Below are positions 56,810 to 64,000 of a DNA stretch of 64,000 bases, in pieces (position 1 is the stretch's first letter; each line of letters starts with the position of its first letter). The notes beneath the pieces are model-generated. The model had not been told where the DNA came from. It searched no databases and was given only the letters and a program-made list of their open reading frames with translations. A program made the translations under genes and the position numbers. Source of the stretch: UBA1351 sp964563505 (GTDB taxonomy: Bacteria; Bacillota; Clostridia; Lachnospirales; Vallitaleaceae); the NCBI GenBank assembly GCA_964563505.1, contig CAZLXW010000003.1:1-64000 (forward strand), given 5' to 3'.

Positions 56810-57631
56810 TTAGAAAAAGAAATCTAACCCGTATTCTTCAAATTCTGCTATTTCATCTTGTAGATAGTTTTGTCGGATTTCATCATACGTACCATCTTCT
56901 TTTGCTTCTTCTAAAAATGTGTTGATTTTCTCTTTTAATTTATCTTCGCCTTTTCGCATAGCAATTCCCCAGCCTTTTGTATTTGGAAGTGGCTCTAAAA
57001 TTGCCTTTGTTGTATCCGGATAATTTTGATTATGTCGAATAACTGATAGCGGATCATAGATAAATATGTCTGCTTTTCCTTGAGCAACCTCTAATACAGC
57101 TGTCGCTTCTTGTTCAATATTAATAAGCGTTGCTTCTTGTGCGTTTGTTTTTGCCCATATTTCTGCAACCGTTCCTGATTTCACAGCAATCTTCACTTCC
57201 GGATCATTAATATCTTCCGGACCATTAACTTTTGAATCCACATGTGCCAAAACCATTAATGGTGCTGACGTATATTCATCTGAAAAATCAACACGTTCAA
57301 GTCTTTCCGGTGTGACCGTCATTGACGAGATAATAATATCGACATTGCCTGTCTCTAGTGCAGGAATCAAGCTTGCATATCGAGTATCGACGATTTCGAT
57401 TTCTTTGTCCAAATACTCCCCTAATGCATAGGCTAATTGAACCGAAACTCCATCCGGCTCCCCCTCTGTATTCTTCGTTTCAAAGGGTGGATATTGAAGT
57501 TCCATACCTACTTTTATAACATCTTTATCAAGTGTGTCTGTTTTTTTACCATATGCATCATCTGTCGCATTCTTTCCACAACCTACTACTAATATAAGAA
57601 TTATAAATAAAACACTTATTTTTTTCATCAT
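56810..57631 (-). CDS. Polar amino acid-binding lipoprotein
   Basis: A 273-residue lipoprotein. The signal MMKKISVLFIILILVVGC has a lipobox at cysteine 18. The mature part is a type II solute-binding fold: VGMELQYPPFETKNTEGEPDGVSVQLAYALGEYL, then ISSMTVTPERLERVDFSDEY. I chose the ATG at 57631 because GGAGGAG lies nine bases upstream. It starts the gene run, with a strong promoter at 57685-57712. Substrate is a polar amino acid by family; not known more exactly. Confidence 0.85.
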   Translation of the reverse strand: MMKKISVLFIILILVVGCGKNATDDAYGKKTDTLDKDVIKVGMELQYPPFETKNTEGEPDGVSVQLAYALGEYLDKEIEIVDTRYASLIPALETGNVDIIISSMTVTPERLERVDFSDEYTSAPLMVLAHVDSKVNGPEDINDPEVKIAVKSGTVAEIWAKTNAQEATLINIEQEATAVLEVAQGKADIFIYDPLSVIRHNQNYPDTTKAILEPLPNTKGWGIAMRKGEDKLKEKINTFLEEAKEDGTYDEIRQNYLQDEIAEFEEYGLDFFF

Positions 57632-57684
57632 CTTCATTCTCCTCCATTTCAATTCATATATTTCTATATTATGTAACTCTTTTA

Positions 57685-57712
57685 ATTATACCGAAATAAA
57701 TAATTTAGTCAA
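57685..57712 (-). promoter_or_regulatory. Promoter of the amino acid ABC gene run
   Basis: Minus strand: TTGACT (57707-57712), 16-base spacer, perfect TATAAT (57685-57690), 54 bases before the start codon. Confidence 0.65.
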
Positions 57713-57841
57713 CATCGGGAAAGTTCTTTATCTTGAAAGTTCTTACGTTAATTTTTCTATTTTCTAAGGATTTTCTAATCTAAATGGGTTATTATAGAGA
57801 TAACATATAAAATGAAACATATAAAGGAGTGAGTATTTATT

Positions 57842-59020
57842 ATGAAAATCGGACTCTTTACAGACTGTTATCTCCCCCAAATCAATGGTGTAGTTACGTC
57901 AGTCCTCATGTTAGAAGAAGAATTAGTACGCTTAGGCCACGAGGTTACAATCATAACGGTTGATGTTCCCGGATATTTAGATGAGCGGACGAATATTATA
58001 CGCATAAAATCAATTCCTTTCCATCGTTGGAAAGAATTTCGTGTCGGCATTCCCATTAGCACGCATAAATTATCCCAGATTAAAACAATGCACTTTGACC
58101 TAATCCACACCCATACTGAATTCAGCATCGGACTTTTAGGACGTCATATAGCCAAGACACTAGATATACCAACTGTTCATACCTATCACACCATGTATGA
58201 AGATTATACCCATTACGTCAATCGTCTAAAGTACGGACACAGTGTACTCAAGAAATTCATTAAAACAGGCAGTAAATTTTATGTAAAAAGTTATGACGGT
58301 GTTATCGCTCCCTCTGCAAAAACCCGAAATGCGTTGATTGATTACGGTGTTCGAAATAATATCTTTGTGATGCCAACGGGCATTGACTTAAGTCATTTTA
58401 TACACATGAGTCAGAACACTCCCGAACTTGATGCATTACGCCAAAAATACGGCTTAACAAAAGACCATCATATTTTGTTATCTGTTGGGCGTTTAAGCGA
58501 AGAAAAAAGTCATGATATGCTCATTCGGCAGTTACCTAAATTACTAGACCAGAATCCATCGATTCGTATTATGTTTGTTGGTGATGGCCCATTTCGATCA
58601 AAACTTGAAAAACTTTGTCATAAATTAAAAATTAGTGATTATGTGATTTTTGCCGGGAAAATTCCTTTTGAGCATATTCATCTTTATTATAATTTAGCGA
58701 CACTATTCATTAGTTGTTCAAAAACGGAAACTCAAGGTTTAACAATTATTGAGGCAATGGCATGTAATCTACCTGTCATCGTTTACAATGATACCCATGT
58801 TAAAGATATTGTTCTTCATAAAAAAACCGGTTATTTATTTACGACTGAACAAGAACTGCTTGAAAACATTCAACACAGTTTATCCAATCCTGTCATAAGA
58901 AAGCTATTAACTCAAAATGCACAAATTATTATTCGATCAATTTCAAAAGAAAACTATGGAAAAAATGCCGAAAAAATATATGCGCACATTATTTCGAGAC
59001 CAAAATCTGAGCTTATCTAG
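57842..59020 (+). CDS. GT4 glycosyltransferase, probably diacylglycerol glucosyltransferase
   Basis: A 392-residue GT-B enzyme of family GT4. The start MKIGLFTDCYLPQINGVVTSVLMLEEELVRLGHEV and the donor-site motif TETQGLTIIEAMACNLPVIV match 1,2-diacylglycerol 3-alpha-glucosyltransferases. It would put glucose on diacylglycerol, the first step of membrane glycolipid making. AAGGAG precedes the ATG. It leads a three-gene plus-strand unit. The lipid role is inference from the likeness and the neighbours. Confidence 0.75.
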   Translation: MKIGLFTDCYLPQINGVVTSVLMLEEELVRLGHEVTIITVDVPGYLDERTNIIRIKSIPFHRWKEFRVGIPISTHKLSQIKTMHFDLIHTHTEFSIGLLGRHIAKTLDIPTVHTYHTMYEDYTHYVNRLKYGHSVLKKFIKTGSKFYVKSYDGVIAPSAKTRNALIDYGVRNNIFVMPTGIDLSHFIHMSQNTPELDALRQKYGLTKDHHILLSVGRLSEEKSHDMLIRQLPKLLDQNPSIRIMFVGDGPFRSKLEKLCHKLKISDYVIFAGKIPFEHIHLYYNLATLFISCSKTETQGLTIIEAMACNLPVIVYNDTHVKDIVLHKKTGYLFTTEQELLENIQHSLSNPVIRKLLTQNAQIIIRSISKENYGKNAEKIYAHIISRPKSELI

Positions 59021-59028
59021 GAGGAATT

Positions 59029-60060
59029 ATGAACGTATTATTATATTCAGAAGCATTACATTTCATTAAACACTCCGGTGTTGGTCGAGCTATTATCCAC
59101 CAAAAAAAAGCCTTGGACTTAAATGAAATAAATCATACCTCAAAACTTAGAGACTTTAGACAATGTGATATCATTCATATTAACACGATTGGTCTCCAAA
59201 GTTATCTACTCGCAAAGTATGCTAAGTATAAAGGAAAAAAAGTTGTTATTCATGCTCACAGCACGGAAGAAGATTTTAAAAACTCCTTCATTTTTTCCAA
59301 TTATATAGCACCCTTGTTTAAATGTATTTTACGCAAGATGTATAATACCGGTGACCTAATTATAACTCCAAGCAAGTATTCAAAACAGCTGCTTGAAAGC
59401 TATCATTTATCACCACCTATTGAAAATGTGTCCAACGGTATTGATTTAAATCATTTTAACCGTCGACAATTCCAATATATGAAAAGCAATTTTCGAACCA
59501 CCTATGGCTTTGCCTCCGACGAAAAAATTATTCTGTCTGTCGGTTTACAAATTAAGCGTAAAGGCATACTTGATTTTATTAAATTAGCCAAGCAACTACC
59601 TGAATATACTTTTGTCTGGTGCGGAACGACACCCAAAGCACTGATGACACCTGAAGTTAGAAAAGCAATTAAAACTGCATCTTCAAATATTCATTTTCTC
59701 GGCTATGTCCACAATATGCTATCTGCCTATTGTGAGTCTGATTTATTTTTGATGCTCACTTATGAAGAAACTGAAGGAATTGTTGTGTTAGAGGCACTTG
59801 CTTGTCGTTTACCCATTATTGTCCGTAATATTCCGGTCTATGCAGACTGGCTTGAAGATTCAATTCATTGCAAAAAAGCAAGCACCAATAAAGACTTCAA
59901 AAAATATATTTGCGACTATTTTTCAGGAGCATTAACGATTCAATTAGATCAAGCGTATTTGATTGCTAAAGAGCGTTCTTTAAACATTATTGGACATTCA
60001 CTTCACGCCATCTACTCTGACTTATTAAATGAGGTGTACCATGAAGCACATACTAACTAA
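59029..60060 (+). CDS. GT4 glycosyltransferase, probably second glycolipid step
   Basis: A 343-residue GT4 enzyme. Its start (MNVLLYSEALHFIKHSGVGRAIIHQKKAL) and the donor-site motif TEGIVVLEALACRLPIIV resemble the second sugar transferases of Gram-positive glycolipid clusters (LafB-like). It probably adds a sugar to the lipid made by the preceding gene. It lies eight bases after the first gene, with AGGAGG at the start. Its end overlaps the flippase-like gene. Confidence 0.7.
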   Translation: MNVLLYSEALHFIKHSGVGRAIIHQKKALDLNEINHTSKLRDFRQCDIIHINTIGLQSYLLAKYAKYKGKKVVIHAHSTEEDFKNSFIFSNYIAPLFKCILRKMYNTGDLIITPSKYSKQLLESYHLSPPIENVSNGIDLNHFNRRQFQYMKSNFRTTYGFASDEKIILSVGLQIKRKGILDFIKLAKQLPEYTFVWCGTTPKALMTPEVRKAIKTASSNIHFLGYVHNMLSAYCESDLFLMLTYEETEGIVVLEALACRLPIIVRNIPVYADWLEDSIHCKKASTNKDFKKYICDYFSGALTIQLDQAYLIAKERSLNIIGHSLHAIYSDLLNEVYHEAHTN

Positions 60061-61063
60061 AGGAAAAATAGCACCAATTATTGCTTTTACTATACTTTCC
60101 ATTATTATATTGATTAAAAATGAGTATACACAGATTTTGTCACAATTGCAGTCGGTTCATTGGGGATGGATCAGCATCTCCTTACTACTAATTCTTCTTT
60201 ACTGGGTATTCGAAGCCAAATCACTACATTTGTTTATCAAAGCTTATGATGAAGAGTATGCCTATTCCAAAGTATTTAAATTAGTATTATCTACCCAGTT
60301 TTTTAACGGAATCACTCCCTTTTCTAGCGGTGGACAACCCTTTCAAATCTATGCCCTAAGCAAGGAATCTAAGTTTAGCATCGGTCATAGCACGAGTCTT
60401 TCAACACATAATTTTATTGTCTATCAAATTGCTCTCGTCTTACTAGGATCAATCACTTTGATTCTTGGGCATTTTAGTTATGCCAAAATTTATATTAATG
60501 CATCCGCCAATTTCTTTACCGTCATTGGCTTCATCCTTAATTTACTAATAATTGTCTCCTTATGCGCTATTGCTCTTTCCTCAAAAATATCGCATCGATT
60601 ATTACATTCTATCCTTTTAATGCTAAAGCCTTTTTCTTGTGCAAAAAAGCAAAAAAAACGCTATAAAAAATGGAAATCTCTTATTGCTGATTTCCATCAT
60701 GAAATACACTATTTACTTAAGAACAAACGATTATTTGCTTTAACTATATTACTCAACATTTTCAAATTAATGTCATTTTATACCATTGCGTATTTTATAC
60801 TTTTGTCCCTTGATATCTATCCGGTTAGTTTTTTACGAATAATACTTGCAAGCTCTTATGTCATGTTAATAACGTCTATCGTACCCTTACCGGGAGCTTC
60901 AGGTGGTGCTGAAGGCGGCTTTTTCTTAATCTTTAGCACCTTCTTATTACATCACCATATTACATCCGTTATTCTTATTTGGCGCTTTATTACCTACTAT
61001 CTGGGACTTATTATAGGCTTTATTAGTTACACTTTTTTTCACAGAGCGAAAAACTATGCTTAA
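60041..61063 (+). CDS. Flippase-like membrane protein (LPG synthase TM / UPF0104)
   Basis: A 340-residue membrane protein with about eight helices, of the lysylphosphatidylglycerol-synthase transmembrane/UPF0104 group. Key motif: LSTQFFNGITPFSSGGQPFQIYAL and later SIVPLPGASGGAEGGFF. Relatives flip lipids across the membrane, which suits a gene following two glycolipid transferases. I chose the ATG at 60041 with GAGG six bases upstream; the ATG at 60029 lacks a site. It overlaps the previous gene by 20 bases and converges on citrate synthase with a four-base overlap. Confidence 0.75.
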   Translation: MKHILTKGKIAPIIAFTILSIIILIKNEYTQILSQLQSVHWGWISISLLLILLYWVFEAKSLHLFIKAYDEEYAYSKVFKLVLSTQFFNGITPFSSGGQPFQIYALSKESKFSIGHSTSLSTHNFIVYQIALVLLGSITLILGHFSYAKIYINASANFFTVIGFILNLLIIVSLCAIALSSKISHRLLHSILLMLKPFSCAKKQKKRYKKWKSLIADFHHEIHYLLKNKRLFALTILLNIFKLMSFYTIAYFILLSLDIYPVSFLRIILASSYVMLITSIVPLPGASGGAEGGFFLIFSTFLLHHHITSVILIWRFITYYLGLIIGFISYTFFHRAKNYA

Positions 61064-62409
61064 CGTTCATCGATCGGTATATATTCTCTTCGCTTAGCTA
61101 CTGAACGATATGCCGGTCGAATAATCTTACTTCCGTTGTTTAATTCCTCGATACGGTGGGCACACCAACCGACTGTTCTAGATATTGCAAATAATGGCGT
61201 GTATAGTTCTGTAGGTATTCCTAACATTCTATATACAAATCCTGAATAAAAATCCACATTGGCACTAACACCTTTATACATTTTCTTCTTTTCACCAATA
61301 ATCTTGGGCGCAAGAGCTTCCACTCGACTATATAGATTATATTCGTCTGTTAAGCCTTTTTCTTTAGCCAATTGCTCAACATATTCTTTAAAAATAACAG
61401 CTCTTGGATCAGATAAGGAATAAACCGCATGTCCTATTCCATAAACAAGACCCTGTTTATCAAAGGCTTTTTTATCTAAGAGTCTCTCAATATAATCTGA
61501 AATTTGATCGTCATCGTCCCAATCAGAAACTTCTGTCTTAAGATCGTCTAACATTTCAGCCACCTTTATATTGGCGCCACCATGTCTTGGTCCTTTTAAA
61601 GATCCTATAGCCGCAGCTATTGTTGAATATGTATCTGTACCTGAAGAGGTGACTACATGTGTCGTAAAACTTGAATTATTACCGCCTCCATGCTCTGCAT
61701 GCAAGACCAATGCCAAGTCTAGTAATTGAGCTTCAAGAGGTGTATATTCATTATTATGTCGCAACATATATAAAATATTCTCAGCTGTGCTTAAATCTGT
61801 TCGTGGCGAATGGATGATCAAACTACTTTTTCCTTCATAATATTGGCACGATTGATAGCCATATACAGCCAATAAAGGCATTGTTGAAATTAATCGCAAG
61901 GATTGTTTCATAATATTATCAATACTAATGTCGTCCGGATTATCATCAAATGAGTAGAGTGCAAGCACACTACGGGCCAAGACATTCATCATATCTTTGC
62001 TTGGCAATCCCATAATCATATCTCGAATAAAGCCATCAGGTAATATGCGATACCCACCTAGGACTTCAGTAAACTTATCAAGTTCTGGTTTTGTCGGAAG
62101 ATTTCCCATAAGGAGAAGATATGCTGTTTCTTCAAACCCTAATCTTTGGTCATCACGGAACCCATTAACTAAATCATCGATATCGATGCCTCGATAAATT
62201 AATCGTCCCGGTTGCGGAATTGTTTCGCCTTCATCTATAATATACGAATGAACTTCACCTATACGAGTTAATCCGGCGAGAACGCCTTTACCTGACAATT
62301 CTCTCAATCCTCTTTTTACTTCATAACGCCCATATAAACTCGGATCAATGACGTCAGCCTCTTGCACCAGCTCACTCCATTTTGCAATTAAATCAGAATA
62401 ATCTTTCAT
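61060..62409 (-). CDS. gltA: Citrate synthase
   Basis: A 449-residue enzyme that makes citrate from acetyl-CoA and oxaloacetate. Catalytic segments: VLHAEHGGGNNSSFTTHVVTSSGTD (histidine), KGPRHGGAN and GIGHAVYSLSDPRA; the aspartate is in SANVDFYSGFVYRMLG. It is longer than the usual 380-430 residues owing to an N-terminal extension of clostridial type. I chose the ATG at 62409, with AAGG seven bases upstream. 2-methylcitrate synthase cannot be excluded. Confidence 0.85.
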   Translation of the reverse strand: MKDYSDLIAKWSELVQEADVIDPSLYGRYEVKRGLRELSGKGVLAGLTRIGEVHSYIIDEGETIPQPGRLIYRGIDIDDLVNGFRDDQRLGFEETAYLLLMGNLPTKPELDKFTEVLGGYRILPDGFIRDMIMGLPSKDMMNVLARSVLALYSFDDNPDDISIDNIMKQSLRLISTMPLLAVYGYQSCQYYEGKSSLIIHSPRTDLSTAENILYMLRHNNEYTPLEAQLLDLALVLHAEHGGGNNSSFTTHVVTSSGTDTYSTIAAAIGSLKGPRHGGANIKVAEMLDDLKTEVSDWDDDDQISDYIERLLDKKAFDKQGLVYGIGHAVYSLSDPRAVIFKEYVEQLAKEKGLTDEYNLYSRVEALAPKIIGEKKKMYKGVSANVDFYSGFVYRMLGIPTELYTPLFAISRTVGWCAHRIEELNNGSKIIRPAYRSVAKRREYIPIDER

Positions 62410-62455
62410 GTTCACACCTTACTTTCTCTAATTAGAGTCTTAACGTATCCTTAAT

Positions 62456-62484
62456 ATAATAGCATTTTTAGAACTCAAAGTCAA
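62456..62484 (-). promoter_or_regulatory. Promoter of citrate synthase
   Basis: Minus strand: TTGACT (62479-62484), 17-base spacer, TATTAT (62456-62461) with TGC before it. The 12-base palindrome CTCTAATTAGAG (62426-62437) lies in the leader and may be an operator. Confidence 0.6.
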
Positions 62485-62530
62485 TATTTCAGGATGTTAA
62501 GCCATTCATATAGTAGTTTGATATTTGCAA

Positions 62531-63667
62531 TTAAACTTCATAAATGATTTTTTTTACAGTTATATTCAAGGTATTTGCATTAATTAAATTCAATTGCTGC
62601 AATTCATCGATTTTCTTGCCTTTTTCAATTATTTTCACAATCGGTCGCAAAGGATTATCTGCATTATATCCAGTCACAACAGCCTTCTCACCATTTGATA
62701 ATAAGACGAATGAACCTATGGGAAAAGGTACAATACGACGTACAAAGAGATTGGCAATCTCAAAATCAAAGATTCTACCATTGCCTGCATTTCCCATAAT
62801 ATATTCAATGGCTTCATTGGGAGGTACAACTCTTCCAAGATGACCGGAGGTCATTTTATCATAGACATTGGCCACATGAATAATCCGTGCATTGATATGA
62901 ATCTGCTCTTCTTTTAACCCTAAAGGATACCCACTTCCATCATTGTATTCATGGTGTTCTAAAACACCCATTCTAGCACCTACACTTAGCATTGTATTTT
63001 CTTTCAAAAAATCATTCCCCAGCTTACAATGTAGCTGATAGTCCTTTTTTTGCTCTTCCGAAAAGTCTGAACGATAGTTCACTAATTCTTTGTCAATAAA
63101 GGCCAGCCCAATATCATGGAGCATTGCAGCAATTGCTAAGTCTTTCAACATTTTCCCATTCATTTTCATCGATATTCCGATGAGAATAGATAAAATTGTC
63201 ACTTGGATGGAATGTTGATACACAAATGATTGCATATTTTTAATGTCAACAAGTCCAATCATGACGTCTTTATTGTGCGTAATATCACCCATCATTTCAT
63301 TGATGATTTGTTCAACACCTTCAAAATATTTTTGATCCACCATGAGCTTTAATCGTCGATTCATTTGAATCTGCTCGTTTTTTAAAGTATGCACTGTTTT
63401 TTCAACTTCTTTTCGAATCGCCTCAAAAACAGTCTTGATTTCTTTAACCGCTAAATTACGCAATTCCGGCCGAATAACATCTTTGATCTCACCAACACTA
63501 TAGTCATCTGCAATATGTACCGCATAGACTTTATTCACTTTTAGTTTTTCGATTAAGGATTCTGTTAAATCGACGCCATTATTTAATAATACACGTCCAT
63601 CTTCATCATAGATACTCTTTGCAAGTAATGACCCCTCTTTTATGGAGCCAATAGGAACTAATCTCAT
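62531..63667 (-). CDS. HD-GYP domain protein, probably cyclic-di-GMP phosphodiesterase
   Basis: A 378-residue protein. The C-terminal half is an HD-GYP domain: MLHDIGLAFIDK for the HD pair, and LEHHEYNDGSGYPLGLK for the variant GYP loop, which carry the metal ligands and substrate contacts. The N-terminal half (LVPIGSIKEGSLLAKSIYDEDGRVLLNNGVDLTESLIEKL) is a common front part in Firmicute members. It would break down cyclic di-GMP; the signal it senses is unknown. It lies 22 bases from the response-regulator gene. Confidence 0.85.
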   Translation of the reverse strand: MRLVPIGSIKEGSLLAKSIYDEDGRVLLNNGVDLTESLIEKLKVNKVYAVHIADDYSVGEIKDVIRPELRNLAVKEIKTVFEAIRKEVEKTVHTLKNEQIQMNRRLKLMVDQKYFEGVEQIINEMMGDITHNKDVMIGLVDIKNMQSFVYQHSIQVTILSILIGISMKMNGKMLKDLAIAAMLHDIGLAFIDKELVNYRSDFSEEQKKDYQLHCKLGNDFLKENTMLSVGARMGVLEHHEYNDGSGYPLGLKEEQIHINARIIHVANVYDKMTSGHLGRVVPPNEAIEYIMGNAGNGRIFDFEIANLFVRRIVPFPIGSFVLLSNGEKAVVTGYNADNPLRPIVKIIEKGKKIDELQQLNLINANTLNITVKKIIYEV

Positions 63668-63689
63668 TCTTACACCTTCTTATACTATT

Positions 63690-64000
63690 TTATAATCGAT
63701 TAAATCGATATCCCACTCCCCATACGGTCTCTATAATTTTGGGTCTTGTGTAATCTTTTTCAATTTTTTTTCGTATTTTTTGAACATATACGGGAACGGT
63801 TCCGATATCTCCATACTCATCTTCTCCCCAAACACGCTCAAATATTGTTTGTTTACTATGTACGATATCCGGGTTTTTCATAAAAAACAAAAGAATGTCG
63901 AACTCTGTTGTCGTCATAATAACTTCTTCTTTATTGACGTAGACCCGCCTTGATTCTTCGTTAATAAGAACTCCATTATACTCAATTTCACCTTGTTTTG
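63690..64000 (-). CDS. OmpR-type response regulator, partial (C-terminal DNA-binding domain)
   Basis: The reading frame runs off the window edge at 64000, so only the last 102 codons and the stop are seen. They form an OmpR/PhoB winged helix: RVYVNKEEVIMTTTEFDILLFF, SKQTIFERVWG and VPVYVQKIRKKIE...IIETVWGVGYRF. The receiver domain lies outside the window. An internal ATG at 63917 is not the true start, because the frame is open and family-like further upstream. A histidine kinase partner is not in the window. Confidence 0.85.
   Translation of the reverse strand, partial: KQGEIEYNGVLINEESRRVYVNKEEVIMTTTEFDILLFFMKNPDIVHSKQTIFERVWGEDEYGDIGTVPVYVQKIRKKIEKDYTRPKIIETVWGVGYRFNRL

Noticed and set aside
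57719..57744. Direct repeat GAAAGTTCTT twice upstream of the glycosyltransferase genes
   Set aside because: Possible operator, but with no good promoter alongside and A/T-rich context it may be chance.
63690..63917. Stand-alone 75-residue DNA-binding protein
   Set aside because: The frame is open and family-like up to the window edge, so this is the end of a longer response regulator.

Overview
The window is AT-rich, densely coded bacterial DNA from an anaerobic, low-GC Firmicute, most likely a member of the Clostridia. This rests on gene content: a V/A-type ATPase operon, a homodimeric pyruvate:ferredoxin oxidoreductase, AddAB instead of RecBCD, a Re/Si-type clostridial citrate synthase, a single-domain pyruvate kinase, AGGAGG-type ribosome binding sites and TTGACA/TATAAT promoters. 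I cannot name the genus. No rRNA, tRNA, CRISPR array, transposase or phage gene was seen, and no gap without a gene exceeds 300 bases.

Layout. 1-3.7 kb (minus): a homoserine-dehydrogenase-like SAF protein, an MFS transporter and a Gfo/Idh/MocA oxidoreductase. 3.8-7.6 kb (plus): a large membrane-anchored protein with an N-terminal zinc ribbon, an HExxH...E metallopeptidase core and a PKD-like domain, then a flavin reductase. 7.6-9.6 kb: a LysR regulator divergent from a small PQ-loop protein and an SGNH hydrolase. 9.56-10.33 kb: a toxin-antitoxin pair (RelE-like toxin, AbrB-like antitoxin) with its promoter, repeats and terminator, followed by a fossil 3' end of a second SGNH hydrolase gene.

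10.3-23.2 kb (minus) is the most coherent metabolic block. It is a ten-gene operon, read from 21.8 down to 10.3 kb: beta-alanine-type class III aminotransferase, iron alcohol dehydrogenase, two YgeY-type M20 hydrolases, dihydropyrimidinase, an unusual PreA-type dihydropyrimidine dehydrogenase, and a four-gene NMT1/THI5-class ABC importer. A PucR regulator lies upstream. Together they describe pyrimidine uptake and reductive breakdown (uracil to dihydrouracil to N-carbamoyl-beta-alanine to beta-alanine to malonate semialdehyde to 3-hydroxypropionate). The dehydrogenase has the Fe-S domain of PreT fused to PreA but no FAD/NAD(P)H module, so ferredoxin may be its electron donor. The operon has a putative activator-site array, a promoter, and a 140-nt leader with an intrinsic terminator before the first gene.

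23.3-30.3 kb: addA, pyk, pgmB and an acetyl-xylan-esterase-type hydrolase. At 30.33-30.47 kb lies a 144-nt rod-like inverted repeat whose wobble pairs suggest a plus-strand RNA. 30.5-44 kb (minus): metallophosphoesterase, yjbQ, a small acidic protein, addB and the nine-gene V-type ATPase operon. 44-49.4 kb: pyruvate:ferredoxin oxidoreductase and a PiT phosphate transporter with its DUF47 partner. 49.5-57.6 kb (minus): a run of ten genes with an amino acid ABC importer, two conserved unknowns, a FetAB-like exporter, an SH3 lipoprotein, a multi-GAF protein and a Crp/Fnr regulator. 57.8-61 kb (plus): two GT4 glycosyltransferases and a flippase-like membrane protein, probably for glycolipids. 61-64 kb (minus): citrate synthase, an HD-GYP protein and the C-terminal part of an OmpR-type response regulator cut by the window edge.
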